Source: Marvania coccoides (lineage: Eukaryota; Chlorophyta; Trebouxiophyceae; Chlorellales; Chlorellaceae). From it: a DNA stretch of 64,000 nucleotides. This document shows positions 32,238 to 45,300 of this stretch, piece after piece. The stretch's first letter is position 1. Each line of letters opens with the position of its first letter. The notes below the pieces were generated by a model that worked only from the letters and a program-made list of their open reading frames with translations, searched no databases and was not told the origin of the DNA. The position numbers and the translations under genes were made by a program. Location of the stretch: NCBI GenBank assembly GCA_963854735.1, contig OY978099.1, forward strand, positions 496,001 through 560,000, given 5' to 3'.

Positions 32238-34474
32238 ATGCAAGCCTGCTGCTTTCGGCTATTCAGGCCATCAACTGCTAGACTTGAGCCTCCGCCGCAG
32301 TGAGCTTGTTCTTGACAAATGTAAATATCGCAAAACAACTCATTATTTTTTTATTTTATTTATGTTTATGCGTTTGGGCTGACATCGTGTCCTTTATCAG
32401 TCAGCCCTCGGCGGTTTCTCCAACAAAATTGGCATTAATGCGTTCGATTAATGGTTTTACAGCAGCCTGCGAAGGCTCCTTGGATGCCCACTCGCTTCGG
32501 CCCAGAACATTTAACGTCAGGGCAGTTCAGTCAAGTGGGCCCAGCAGCCGCCGCCCTCGCAGCGCCAGAGATGCCGCTTTGAACACTAATCCGAAAGCCC
32601 TGCCGCAGCAAGTCACCCCCCCAGAGGCGTCTAATGGCAGCTCTTCCACCGCCGACCGCCTCGCAGCCGCCACCCCCCGCGACGGGCCCCGCTTCGCAGT
32701 CCCTGAGGACTTCACGCTGCCGCCCGGCAAGATGTCCACCATCGACAGGACCAGCCCTCTCTCGCCCGCAGACACCTTCCGCTGCGCGGGGTGCACCGAG
32801 GAGGCGTGCCAGGGGCCCGACGGCTGCGCCGGCATGCCGTGGCGGCTCCAGCCAGGCGGTTACTTGCGTGAAGTTTTGACCGCCAAAGTTTACGATGTGG
32901 CTATTGAGACCCCGATGCAGCTGGCGGTGGGGCTGAGCGAGGAGCTGGGCAGCAAGCTCTACCTGAAGCGCGAGGACATGCAGCCGGTGAAGAGCTTCAA
33001 GTTGCGCGGCGCCTACAACAAAATGGCGCAGCTCAAGCCGGAGCAGCTAGAGAAGGGGGTGATCTGCTCCTCCGCTGGCAACCACGCGCAGGGGGTGGCA
33101 CTGTCCGCCGCCCGATTAGGGTGTTCCGCCATCATTTGCATGCCCACCACTACCCCAGCCATCAAAATTGCAGCTGTTCGGGCGTTGGGCGGAACAGTTG
33201 AGCTGGCCGGAGAGTCTTACAACGAGACGCAGGTGCACGCGCAGGCGCGGTCCGCGGCAGAAGGCCGCGTGTTCATCGCCCCCTACGACGACCCCTACAC
33301 CATCGCAGGGCAAGGCACGATTGCAGCGGAAATTTTGCGGCAGGTGGATATGGACAAATTGGACGCCATTTTCGTGGCCATTGGGGGTGGGGGACTGGTG
33401 GCGGGGGTGGCCGCGTATGTCAAGGCGCTCAAACCTCACGTGAAAGTCATTGGCGTGGAGCCTACTGGCGCGAACGCCATGGCACAATCGTTGGCGCTCG
33501 GCGAGAGGGTGGCGCTGTCCCGCGTGGACGCGTTCGCTGACGGCGTGGCGGTGAAGTTTGTGGGCGCGGAGACCTTCCGCATGTGCAGGGAGCTGCTGGA
33601 TGGCATTGTTTTGGTGGACAATGCCGCCATCTCCACCGCTATCGAGGACGTTTTCAACGAAACGAGGTCCATTCTGGAGCCATCTGGCGCGGTGGCGGTG
33701 GCCGGCGCGAAGGCCTACCTGCGGCACTACGGCCTGAAGGGTCAGACGGTGGTGGCAGTGACGTCCGGCGCCAATATGAATTTTGATCGGCTGCGGCTAG
33801 TGGCTGATCTCGCTGGCTCGGGCGAAGCGGAGTGCATGCTGGCCGTGAAGCTCCCTGAACTGCCCGGCAAGTTTGTGAGCTTCGTGGACGCGGCGTTGGA
33901 CGGCCCTGATGGATCCCAGATCAACGTCACCGAGTTTAAATATCGATACTGCACTGGGCGCGACGCGACGGTGCTGTTTGGGGTGGGAGTGGCGCCCGGG
34001 TCCGAAGCTTCCGAGAAGCTCATGCAGCGGCTGGAAAGCGCGGGGTATCCAGCAGTTGACATCAGCAAGCTTGAGCTGGCGCAGGTTCACTTGAGGCATT
34101 TAGTGGGGGGCCACCCAGGCATGGTGGGGGCAGCTTCAGCAGCTTCGAACGGCAGCAACAGCAGCAGCAACGGCAACGGCGCCACCACCGCGCCTGCGCT
34201 GAAGAACGAGCGAATATTCAGCGTAGAATTTCCCGAAAAGCCGGGGGCGCTGCGACGATTCTTGCCGGCGGTGTCTCCCCGGTGGGTGGTGACGCTGTTC
34301 CACTACCGCCGCACTGGAAATCAGTCTTCTGGGGTGCTGATGGGGCTGGAGGTGCTGCCGGAGGATGCAGCGGAGTTTGCTGTGGCGGTGGAAACCTTGG
34401 AAGCCGGTGGGGAGTTCACAGTGACTGAGATCGTTGGCAAGGAGCACGAAGTGTTCAAGATGTTCATGCAGTGA
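32238..34474 (+). CDS. ILVA: Threonine deaminase (threonine ammonia-lyase), plastid
   Basis: Two exons (32238-32299, 32401-34474; donor gtgagc) encode 711 residues. It converts threonine to 2-oxobutanoate, the committed step to isoleucine. The PLP lysine is in 'DMQPVKSFKLRGAYNKM'; 'SSAGNHAQGVALSA' and the glycine loop 'AIGGGGLVAGVAAY' contact the cofactor. A C-terminal regulatory part with two ACT-like domains starts near 'EAECMLAVKLPELPGKFV' and 'IFSVEFPEKPGALRRFLPA', separated by a Ser/Asn/Gly linker, so isoleucine feedback control is expected. The short first exon 'MQACCFRLFRPSTARLEPPP' joins in frame and makes a transit peptide. If it is wrong, the ATG at 32438 would be the start. Confidence 0.92.
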
Positions 34475-34601
34475 TAGGAACCAATAAATATTTCTTCTTT
34501 CTCCGTTTGCGTGAATTCTACCTCTGAAAAATGAGCGCACAGAGAGTTCTGAGGTTACAGATTGTTTAAATTAGAACCATGTACTCTTCGACCAATTCAC
34601 C

Positions 34602-36146
34602 TCATCCTCCGTTGGTTAATTCATCCAAGCCAAAGGAGCGCTCCACCGCTTTCTTCCACCTAGCATGCCTTTTGTCCGCCTCAGCCACCGTACCCTGCGG
34701 TTCAAATAATGTGCCGCCGTCGCTGTGCTTTGCGTCGTAGAAAGCTTCCTCCACGCTCCACAGGCCAACTCCAACGCCGGCAGCGATTGCCGCCCCCAAA
34801 CTCGTGGTCTCCATGTTGTCTGGCCTTCTCACGGGCACCTGCAGCACATCTGCTTGCATCTGCATCAGCAGGTTGTTCTGGCTGGCCCCGCCGTCCACAA
34901 ACAGGCACGCCAAGTGCGACATGTCAGCGTCCCGTCGCATCGCCTCCAAAACGTCCCTAGTTTGGAAACAAATGGCCTCCATCATCGCGCGCACGATGTG
35001 CGCCTTGATGGTGTGCTGCGTGAGGCCCAGCAGAACCCCGCGCGCGTCAGAGCGCCACCAAGGAGCCAACAACCCCCCGAAAGCAGGCACAAAAAGCACC
35101 CCGCCAGCGTCCGGCACGCTGCCAGCCAAACTTTCGCTCTCCGCTGCGCTCTCAATCAACCCCAGTGAGTCTCGCAGCCAGCTGATGCCTTGCCCTGCGA
35201 TGGCAATGCTGCCTTCCAGCGCATAACACGGGGCGGCGGCTTTGCCCAGCTGGTAGGCCACTGTGGTCAACAGCCCGTGCGTGGAGTCCACCAGCGCGCT
35301 CCCGGTGTTTACTAGCATGAAACACCCTGTGCCATAGGTATTCTTTGCTTCTTGTTCAGCGCAGCGTTGCCCCACCATCGCCGCCTGCTGGTCTCCCAAA
35401 CACCCCGCAATGGGCACCCCAGCCAAAGATGGCAGCGCGGCCTCCGCCACTGTCCCGTATACCTCCGCGTTGCTGCGAATTTGCGGCAGAATTACGGTGG
35501 TGGCGCCAAAAGCGGCGACGGTGTCTGCGTGCCAGCTCAAGGTGGACAGCTGCATGAAGTTGGTGCGGGAGGCGTTGGTGACGTCTGTGACGTGGATTCC
35601 GCCGTGCTCTGCGCCCCCTGTGAGGTTGTAGAGCAGCCATGAGTCCACCGTCCCAAACATGCAGCGGCCCTCTTCAGCCGCTTTTGCCACCACAGGATCG
35701 TTGTGCAGCAGCCACTTCAGCTTGTAGGCGGAGAAGTAGGGCGAGGTGGGCAGCCCTGTGACCTTCCGAAAGGTGTCGCTGCCGCTGCCCTCCGCTGCCA
35801 TAGCTGCGCAAATGTCGCTGGTGCGGACGTCCAGCCACACGATAGCGTTGTGCAGCGGTTGCCCCGTGAGCTTGTCCCACACCACGGTAGTTTCGCGTTG
35901 ATTCGTGATGCCTATGGCTTGAACGGCAATCGGGCCGTGCCGCTCAGTGGCCTGTGCCATGGCATCTGCCACGGCGCGCTGCACGCCGTCCCAGATCTCC
36001 AGTGGGTCCTGCTCGCACCATCCCGCGTTGGGGTATATTTGCTGCAACGGTACTTGGGCACTGGCGATCGGCTGTAAATCTTTGTCATATAAAAAGAAGC
36101 GGGTGGACTGGGTGCCCTGGTCGATGGCACCGACCACACCCTCCAT
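34602..36146 (-). CDS. GLPK: Glycerol kinase
   Basis: Intronless, 514 residues, full length for the family. It phosphorylates glycerol to glycerol 3-phosphate using ATP. Seen are the FGGY-kinase start 'VVGAIDQGTQSTRFFLYD', 'QQIYPNAGWCEQDPLEIW', 'AIGITNQRETTVVWDKLTG', 'NAIVWLDVRTSD', the adenosine-side 'NTYGTGCFMLVNTG' and 'LFVDGGASQNNLLMQMQADV'. No transit peptide is apparent, so a cytosolic enzyme is likely. The 3' end faces threonine deaminase with 127 bases between; the start is 144 bases from the divergent leucine aminopeptidase, so the two share a short promoter region. Confidence 0.95.
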   Translation of the reverse strand: MEGVVGAIDQGTQSTRFFLYDKDLQPIASAQVPLQQIYPNAGWCEQDPLEIWDGVQRAVADAMAQATERHGPIAVQAIGITNQRETTVVWDKLTGQPLHNAIVWLDVRTSDICAAMAAEGSGSDTFRKVTGLPTSPYFSAYKLKWLLHNDPVVAKAAEEGRCMFGTVDSWLLYNLTGGAEHGGIHVTDVTNASRTNFMQLSTLSWHADTVAAFGATTVILPQIRSNAEVYGTVAEAALPSLAGVPIAGCLGDQQAAMVGQRCAEQEAKNTYGTGCFMLVNTGSALVDSTHGLLTTVAYQLGKAAAPCYALEGSIAIAGQGISWLRDSLGLIESAAESESLAGSVPDAGGVLFVPAFGGLLAPWWRSDARGVLLGLTQHTIKAHIVRAMMEAICFQTRDVLEAMRRDADMSHLACLFVDGGASQNNLLMQMQADVLQVPVRRPDNMETTSLGAAIAAGVGVGLWSVEEAFYDAKHSDGGTLFEPQGTVAEADKRHARWKKAVERSFGLDELTNGG

Positions 36147-36290
36147 CCTGGTATTTTAAATTTTTTAATTAATTAAACCAACGAAACGGGGAGAGCTTCC
36201 GGAACCTCGCGGGGACCAAAAACATAATTAGTTTTTTATGATTTTCCGCAACTGCTCCCCATTAATGTTATTGTTATTAACGCAAACAAT

Positions 36291-39133
36291 ATGGCATTGA
36301 GAGCTGCGATGAGTACCGCGGGTCTGGGCCGCTCAGTTTTCAGCAGGTGGGTGCTCCTCATCTCGCTCTTTTATGCCTGTGAAATCTCCACGCATTGCCT
36401 TTGAAATGGTTTTGATGGCAAACTCGTTTCCTTATCTTGCTTTAGATGCATCCCCAGGATCAGGCCCTTTTCCTCGGCTGCAGCTGTTTGTGGGTGAGAT
36501 CGTCGAGGGTTTTTTTGTGGTATCTTCAGCTGCGTTTAGCTCAATACTCAGAATTTAGTTCTAACTACCATGCTGATTGTATCAGGCCCATCAAGCGCGC
36601 ATCTTTCTCAGCTGTTCAGCATCAAAGTAGGTTCTCCCGCCTCCGCTAGCTTTGTCCCCTTGTATCCGCTGGATTCTGCTTCAAAATTTCGCCCCATTTA
36701 AAAAGCAATTAAAATTTTAACCTTCCCTGCCTTCTTTTTATACAGCAGGCAGGGCCATTGCTCCTGCGGGACGGCGTGTCAGCGTTGTGGCCATGGCAAC
36801 GCAAGCAAAGTCTTACCCCTATGGTCCAGTCGAGGCAAGTTGCACAGTTTCCACGTGTTAGGCGTCATAGCTATTTTTTTGGCCTTGCCAACTATCCCAG
36901 TTTGTTGGCTAGCCACCTTCTCTTTAGTTTCCTCACAAGAGAAGAAGAAACGTGATGAGCCGTGAATACATTTTTTGCATCTTTATACTTTTCTTATAAA
37001 CATATTAGCGCGTGTCTCTCTCGATATTTTTGTCTGTTTGGCGAATAGTAATTTTGAAATATGAGATTCGAGAGGCTGTCTGATCAAAAGCTTGTGCGTG
37101 GCTTTAATCCTCAATGTTCCCTCCCGACGACATATCCATTCCATTAACCGTGGTTCACCGTGAATGCAGGCGCCATTTGAGCCGGCCAAGCCCGTGTCAG
37201 TGGTCTTGGGAACAGCAGCTGCTGCCCAGTGGTCTGGCGATCTGCTAGTCGTGGGCGTGTTTGAAACCGCGTTCGAGGCCAAGGACGACAAAACCAGCAT
37301 CGTCAGCGCCGAGCTGCAGGCCCTGGACGCCGAGCTTGGCGGAGCACTCACCGATCTGATCACAGTTTTCGAGTTCAAGGGCAAGGCTGGCAGCTCCCAG
37401 GCCACACGTGCGGGCAAGAACGCGCGGTTCGTGGCCCTCGTCGGCCTGGGCGCCCCTGAGGATGCCGTTCACCCCGCCAAGTGGGGCGCCTCTGTGTGGC
37501 AATCTTTCGGCTCTGCTGTTGCCACCGTCGCCAAGGCCAACAAGGCCAAGACCGCAGCCATCACCGTGCTGGGCGTGGACAGCGTATCTGAGGACGCCAA
37601 AATCGCGGGCGTGGGCCGCCTGGCGGGCTCAATTGTGAATGGCGCCTACGAGAGCACTCGCTTCAAGGGCAAGCCCAACCTCTCTCCCCTGGAGACCGTG
37701 GAGGTGCTGTACACGAGCGGCACCGCCGCTGAGGCCTCCATCGCCCGCGGCGTGGCCCTCGCCAAGGGCGCTTTGCTGACCCGGCATCTGGTGGAGGCGC
37801 CCCCCAACGTTTGCACCCCTACCCACCTCGCGGAAGCCGCAGCGGCCATCGCCGCGATGGCTCCCGACGTCATGACGCTGGAGGTGCTTGAGAAGGAGCA
37901 GTGCGAGGCTCTGGGGATGGGTCTTTACCTGGGAGTCGCAGAGGCGTCGCTGGAGGCCCCCAAGTTCATTCACTTGACCTACTCCCCCACTGGAGGGGCA
38001 AACCACAAGGTAGCCATCGTGGGTAAGGGGTTGACCTTCGACTCGGGGGGCTACAACATCAAGGCGGGCGCTGGCAGCATGATCGAGCTGATGAAATTTG
38101 ACATGGGAGGGGCGGGGGCCACTCTGGGGGCTGCCCGCGCGCTGACCGAGCTGAAGCCTGCAGGGGTGGAGGTGCACTTTATTGTCGCATCGTGCGAGAA
38201 CATGGTGCACGGCAAGGGACTGCGGCCGGGCGACATTTTGGTGGCGTCAAATGGAAAGACGGTGGAAGTGAACAACACGGACGCGGAGGGGCGGCTGACG
38301 CTGGCGGATGCGCTGCTGTTTGCGCAGAACCATTGCGGCGCCGATAAGATCGTGGACATAGCCACGCTCACCGGTGAGTTTGTTTGTCGAAAGGTTTTTT
38401 TGTGGCGTGGAGAATGATACTATATCTATTTTTTTGAAAAAGAGCGCGCTGACAAGGGCTGATAATTCTGAATATATGTGCTGCAGGAGCGTGCATGATT
38501 GCACTGGGCGATGGCATCAGCGGAATGTGAGTAACGACCACATTCCCCGACAAGAATCGAATCAAAGTCATACATGATTCATTGTTAATTCATTGTGATT
38601 CTATTTTAAGCTCTCAAATATTGACCCTATTTGTTTTTATTTTCCTCCTCTATTTTCAGGTATGCCAACACCGACGAAATGGCTGGTGAAATTTCGGCGG
38701 CGGCGGCGGCTGCGGGAGAGAAGACCTGGCGCATGCCTTTGGAAGACTCTTACACCGAGCTGCTGAAGAGCCCCGTGGCTGATTACCAAAACAGCGGCGG
38801 CAGGCTGGGCGGCTCCATCACCGCTGCACTGTTCCTCAAGGAGTTCATTGAGGACCCCAAAAAGACGAGCTGGAGTCATCTGGACATTGCAGGTTGGTTA
38901 TTGTGAAATCACTCTGATTTGACAGAGTAATAAATGCTGCTACGCTGCTTGTGGTGATAGCTTTCCGATTCTGCATCGCTGTAGTTTACTTTTTTTCATA
39001 TGGCTTTTAAATTAATCACCTTCCTTTCTTTGTGTCGTCTGCAGGCCCTGTTTGGCAGCCAAAGAATGGAGGCGCGACTGGGTATGGGGCACAGCTGCTG
39101 GCAGAGTGGGTGCTGGCGCAGGGCAAGGAGTGA
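36291..39133 (+). CDS. LAP: Leucine aminopeptidase, M17 family, plastid type
   Basis: Six exons (36291-36346, 36753-36834, 37170-38373, 38487-38526, 38660-38892, 39045-39133) encode 567 residues. Family M17 enzymes are hexameric two-metal peptidases that remove N-terminal residues. The catalytic domain has '[17 protein letters not shown]', '[15 protein letters not shown]', the signature '[14 protein letters not shown]' and '[14 protein letters not shown]', carrying the metal-binding Lys, Asp and Glu residues. The leader '[20 protein letters not shown]' suggests plastid import. The second intron has a gcaagt donor; the nearby GT would shift the frame into a stop. The 40-base fourth exon is small but lies within the conserved core. 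Convergent with SKI3, 181 bases apart. Confidence 0.94.
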
Positions 39134-39314
39134 TTCAGACGGCGGCAATTTTCATCAATAGCTAATAATAGCAATAATAACAATTCTTTCTATTTTTCTC
39201 TGTCCATTCTTCAAAACTGATTTCATTAACATGAAGTGATGCCTTTTATTTCACTTGTAATTGATTAAAATATCGTCTCGTATGCACTGGAGGGGAAAGG
39301 GAGAGAGAAAAAGT

Positions 39315-42300
39315 TCACGCCGCAGCCACTGCCTTGAGCTCCTGCCACCACTCCCTCTCCCAAGGAGCAGTGAAGACAGCCTTGCCCAGCAGAGTCTTCG
39401 ACCTTTGAAGCCCTCCCAGCACGCTCAGCAGCTCCCCAGGCACGGGGCGGGCAGCAAAGCGCAGCGCAGCAACGGCGTGCGCAGCCACCCGCTCCTCTTT
39501 CTTCCTCATGGCCCCTGAGCTTTCCACCTGCGCCAGCAAAGCGCGCGCCACGACGCCGTCCTGACCCGAATGCACCGCTTCAGAGAACAGGCGCCGGGCG
39601 TCCGCCAGCAGAGCAATCCCTGGGCCGCTTTCAGGTCCCATCTCTATCGCTTGGCGCAGACGCAGCGCGCCCTGGGCTACCAGCCCCAGCCCTCGAGCTG
39701 CACCTTTCGTGGGCAGCGTGGCGTCTTGGGCTGCAGAGCAAGCTTCTTCGAGATCTCCCAGCGCCGCCAGCGTCAAGGCTCTGTGCAGCAGCAGCTGCTG
39801 CGCAATGCCCGCTCGCCGGTACGCTGCAGCACGCGGTTCGCCACCGTGGGTCTCGCTCTGCAAGCGGGATGCCTCCGTCCACAGCACTTCGGCTGCGTCC
39901 TGGCCGCGGCCGCACGCCTCCAGCAGCCTCGCCAGCTCTGCAGCAGCGATGCTATTTTCTGTGCCAGCGGTGTCCATGCTTTGCCGCAAGAACAATTCCG
40001 CTTGTGTAGTGTCCCCTGCCGCCCAGTGGCACCGCCCCACCTGTCGCAGGGCATCCGCCTTGGCGGCGGCAGAAGGCGCCAGCTCCACAGCCGCCGTGGC
40101 GCTCTCCAAAGCGTCCTTGCACTCCTTCTCGCCGGCTTTACTCAACCGCAGCTGGCACTCGCTCAGGCACAGCAGCAGCCGCGACTGGCGGGCGGTATCA
40201 GCGGCCGTCTGCTGCTGCGCCTGCTGTGCGCTGCTGCGACACTGCAGCATGGCCAGCGCACTACAGCACCATGATGCCGCTTTGCCGTGGGCTTTACTGG
40301 TCTGTTCTCCTGCCGCCACCAGCGTCGCTAACAAAGCAGCTATGTACCATCTTTCAACCGCAGTGGGATCGCCGTGCACAGCAGCTGCAGCACGCAGCAG
40401 CGCCTCCTTGGCGCGTTTAATGCCTGCAGCGATGGGTCCCTCTAAAATGGCAGCTGCCACCGCCGCAAGGCTGCTGTTGAGCAGTTCTGGGGCGGCCGTG
40501 GGGTGCACGGAGGCAGCTCTGAGCAGGCTGATCGCTGCTGGGGCGTAGCCTGGCGTTGCTTCGCAGGCACCAGCCGCCAGCGCCAGACGAAGCTCAGGCG
40601 CCCATGGGCAGCAATGCAGCGCCTTTGCAAACGCGGGGATGCTGGCGCCAGGAGTACCGGAGGAAATTGCACCAGCGTCGCCTTCCAGCTGCCGCAATTT
40701 GCCGAAAAAATCAGCGTCCTCCTGATCAGCCGCCGCCGCCCAGTCCATCGCCAATTTCATGGTTGCGGCTGCTGCCTGGGGGCCTGAGCCCTGCGGCGCT
40801 ACTGCCGCTGCCGCCATGGCTACGCACCACAACCTTTTCACGTCATCTGCCGCAGTTCTGAGAGATTCTAGTCGCTCCAAATTCCGCTGCAAAAAGACCA
40901 CCACAGCCTCTTGCGCCACCGCCGGCCCCGAGCTGAGCTTCAGCTGCATCAGCGCCTCCAACGCGGCAGCAGCCACCGCGCCGTCGTTTTCAGCGGATTC
41001 TAGGGCCATCGTCGCTGCATATTCAGCGCCTTGACCGTCGCCAAGGCTGGCTCGCGCTGCCGCGTACCCCAGCCACGCGTGCGGCTGGTCATCCAACAGC
41101 CCTTCATACTCCAAATCGCCCCACAACAGCGTAGCATCGGAAGCCAGCCCCGCCGCTGCCAGCGCTCGGGCCAAATTCAGTCTAATGCCGTCCTTCAGTG
41201 AGGTCCCTGCTGCGGTTGTAGAAGAGTGCTGAAGCAGTGGTGCAGCAGAAATTTCACTTTTGCCGCCACGGCCTTTGATTGTTGCTCCTGAAAGCAGCTC
41301 CAGGGCTGTTTTGTAGGCTTTTACAGCACCAGCAGCGTTGCCTCGAGCCTCGCTGGCCAGGCCCCAGGCGTTGAGGGCTGCAGGGTTGAGGGGGTCCTTC
41401 TCTGCTGCCCTGCAATACCATATAATCATAAGAAAAGAAAATTTAGAAATAACGGTATATTATCGAGTAAAGAAAGAAAAAAATAAGTTAAAATTAAAGA
41501 AAAAAATACCTGCGAGCTGCAGCGTAAACGCCGCCGTCCCCTCCCTTCCCGCTGCCCAACGACGCGTGAACGAACCCCAGCAGCCCCTCCGGCCCCGCCC
41601 CCAGTCCCACAGCGTGTGAATTGAACTCAGCGCGGTCCTTCTCCCCCGTTGGCGACAGTGCCGCCAGCGCCGCCATCGCCTCCCAAATTGTGGCCACCGC
41701 GGGGTCTTGGCTGCGCCCCTGCTGCAGGCAGCGCTCCGCCAGCCCCGCTTCGCCTGCTTCGATGTAGGCGCGGGCCAAAGCCACCCAGGCAGTGGAAGAA
41801 CGAGGATCCAGCTGGAGAGCCCGAGAGAGGGCGTACTCCCGCACAGCTGTCGCAGTGGCAGAGATCCCCAGCGCCGTCCACAGCTCTGCAGAAGCGGGGT
41901 CGAGGCGGAGCGCGCCGCGCAGCAGGCGCTCCGCGGCGGCGGACAGCTGCGCCGGGTTTGAATTGGCGGTGGCGGCGACGGCAGTGGCCGCGCGCAGGAG
42001 CTGCGCTTCGTGGTAGAAAGTGCATGAAGCGTCGTGCCAGGAAGCTGCAGTGCCCGGGTGCAGGTGCACGGCCTTGGCGTACGCCCTGCGAGCCTGCCGC
42101 CCTGCTTCAATTCTCAGGTGCCACGCTGAGAGTGCTGCGGCACCGCCTCCCGCCCTTCCAGGACCCATCAAGTCCTCACTCGACGGCGGGGCGCTGCAAT
42201 GCAGCAACAAGGTATCTCCCAGCTGCTTCCACGCCGCTAATAGGGTCCCATTTTGCACAGCACACCGCCCCGCCAACTCCGCCGCCCGCTCCAGCTCTTT

Positions 42301-45300
42301 CGACGCCGCCGCCAATGCGCCGGCGCCGATGTTGGCGCTCGCGGCCGCCGACAATGCTTCGGAAGCGCCTAACATCGCCGTTGGGTGGTCTGCATCGACA
42401 GCCAATGCCGCTTCGTGGCACTCCAGAGATTGGGCGGGGTTGCCTAACGAAAGGTGGAGGTTTCCAGACTGGACCAGAGAGTACACGCGAGTCGGATCCA
42501 GCTCCAGGGCGCGTCCGTATGCCTTCAGTGCTGCTGTTAAGCGGCCTATGGGCTGGTACGCGGCGCCCAGGGCTTCCCACATTGCAGCGTCCTTTGGGTC
42601 CACACGCAGGCCGGACTGCAGCGCTACTATGGCCTCCGCCGGCTTGTTTTCTTCTTGAAGCAGGAGGTAACCTGTAAGCAACAAATAAGATAACGAAATA
42701 GGTAAATCTAGCACAGTTTTATTATACGAACGCAGCACTCGTTATTATTCGGGTTGTTTTGTAAAGAAATTCGTGCATCTTTAAATGACGAACGTAAATG
42801 TAGCGCTGTGTTGATGTTCTTACCGAGCCTGCGCCAGGCCCAGACAGCCTGTGGCGCCCTGGCCACCACCTCACGACACAGCGCAACGGCAGCTTCCTTC
42901 CTTCCTTGTCTCATTAAGTGGGCACACAGCCCGTCCCCTGCACGGTACATCATTTTGCCCATGCATTAGGGCGTTGCCCGAGGCAGAGGGCTAGTGGTAA
43001 TTACAGAATCAGTCAAAGGATGCACATAGGATATTTCCGAGGACAGAGGAGAGGTGGGGCCTAGCAAACAGAGGAGGCAATGTACACTAGCCAACACAGC
43101 TAGGTCTCTAACGAACATGAATTAAGAGTGGTTGTTTCAAGGGAAAACTTCGGGAAAATTGATGAAAACAGGGAGAAAGGAGAGTTGCCGGACTATTCTT
43201 GGAAGGGAGGGGGGGTAGCTCACAAACATTTTACCAACTTAGTCACCAGTGGAAAATCTCAAAAAAACAAATCATTAAAGAAAGGAAAACGAAAACTAGT
43301 GGATTTCTTAACAGCGGGGAATGGAAGCCCCACATTATTACGTTATTATATTCGAGGCTTCAAGTTGTTCAAGCACGATCAAACCGGCCATTAAATCAGA
43401 TGCATTTTTCAAACGTCATTTAATACGGGCGCTCAAAGGCTCTACTACACACGACTAACTGCAGATATCGCACTTTTTTAAACCTCCTCTATTTCCTATT
43501 CCTCCTGTCCCACGGAATCCAGGCTGGTGCGTGTGTTGTTACCTGCGATGTTGATATTGGGGTCGATGGCCAGGGCCTTCTTGAAGCAGCGCTCGGCGGC
43601 GTCAGGCCGCTTGTCGATCTGCTCAAGGTAGCGACCCAACGCAGCCAACGCTGACGCCTGGGCGTGGCCCTCCACCTTAGCAGCCTCCAGGAACTGCGTG
43701 ACGAAAGAAGAACGTTTTTGTTTATATCATGAAATAAATAATTGCCTTTATATGGTAAAACAAAATATTTTTCGTATGCCCAGTGTAGAATATTATTATT
43801 CACATAAAAAATAAAAAAATGTTATTCATTATTAAATTAAATTATTATTTTTACCTGGGTGTATGCGAACTGCTTGTCCGTTCTGTACCGCCCCTTCATC
43901 CTCCAGTATGCCTCTCCCAGGCGGTACCGATGCTCCCCTACCTGAGAGTCGGTGGCAGCGCAACCTGCGTTTGGTGCGCGAGAGAAAATTTCATTAGCGG
44001 GCGGAAAGAAAAAAACGACGAAAACATGAAAACTGAATAACAAGAACTCAAGCTCATAATTCAGATTTTTAAATACTAAGTTTACAATAAAACCCCAAAA
44101 CAATAAAGCTACGGTTTCTTACCTTCTTCTGTCGCCACATGCAGCGCCTGCTCCAGGTGCTGCCTCGCGCAATGCAAGTCTCCGTCCTCCACCAGCAGCC
44201 ACCCGTAGTCGCCATGTGCCCAGTGCTCTGCAGGCCCCCGCCCCAGCGCCGCCTTCCCCAGGATGCGCTCGTACTGCGCCCTGGCCGCCTGCAGGTCACC
44301 CCGCTCCAACGCTACCAGGGCAATGCCTCTCAGCGCCTGCTGGTGAATGGAGGTGGGCGTAGAGCCGCACATCTCCGCGAATGCAGCCTCTCCTTCGGTC
44401 ACCCACCCTGCCAGCGCGTTGAAGTGGCGCTCAGCTTCGTCCAGGCGCCCCAGCCGGCGCAGCGACTTTGCCAGCTGCAGGCGCAGCCCCAGGGCGACCT
44501 GCGAGAGCGCCTCGTGCCCTCGCTCGCGACGTTCCTGCAGCCAGCGCAGCCCGCGGGTGGCGGTGATCACTGCCGCCTCGTAGCTGCGGTTTTCGTACTG
44601 CAGCTCCGCTAACGCTTTGTACCCTGAAGCGCAGTCCACACAGCTGTCGTCCTCCATCGCCCCCGCCAGCAGCTTCTCCAGCTGGCGACGGCGCGCCTGG
44701 GGCACCGGGACGTGCGAGTGCATGGCGTGCCGCCGCAGCATCAGCGTCAGCAGCACCCTCGCGGTCACGTTATTGGGAAACTGATGAATCAGCCGCCGAG
44801 AGAAGTTCTCAGTGGCGTACGCCACCGTGGCGGAGCGCCCAGCCCCTATGTGACCCTCCGCACCGGCTTGTACGCCCCCCGCCAGCGCCTGAGTGCCTCC
44901 AACCTCTTGCCCGCCCACCGACACCTGCCCGCCTGTAATCTCTTCCTCCTCTTCCAGCAGCCACATGGCGGCTTCGTAGGGCAGTGGGGAGCAGGCGGCT
45001 CCGTGGCACAGCACCGACACGCAGTCGCGCAGCGCCTCCAGGCGGAACTGCTGCCGTGCGGTGGAGCGCGGCGGGGCGTGAAAAATCCGCAGCAGCCGGT
45101 GCCGCACAAACTCCTCTCGGTAGCGCAAGTACACCAGCGCGGGGGGCGCCACCTCCGTGATCTCCGCCAGCACCGCTGTGAGCGAGGCTTCCGCTTCTTC
45201 TCCGTCTTGGGCAGCTTGCGCCGCCAAAATATCTAGCTGGAGACACGATATTGTGCGCTCGGGGGCTTCGCCAGGGAGCGAGTGGCCAGACATGCGGGAT

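Noticed and set aside
41649..42677. Plus-strand frames of over 200 codons within SKI3 exon 6
   Set aside because: The opposite strand encodes continuous TPR repeats; the plus frames are compositional.
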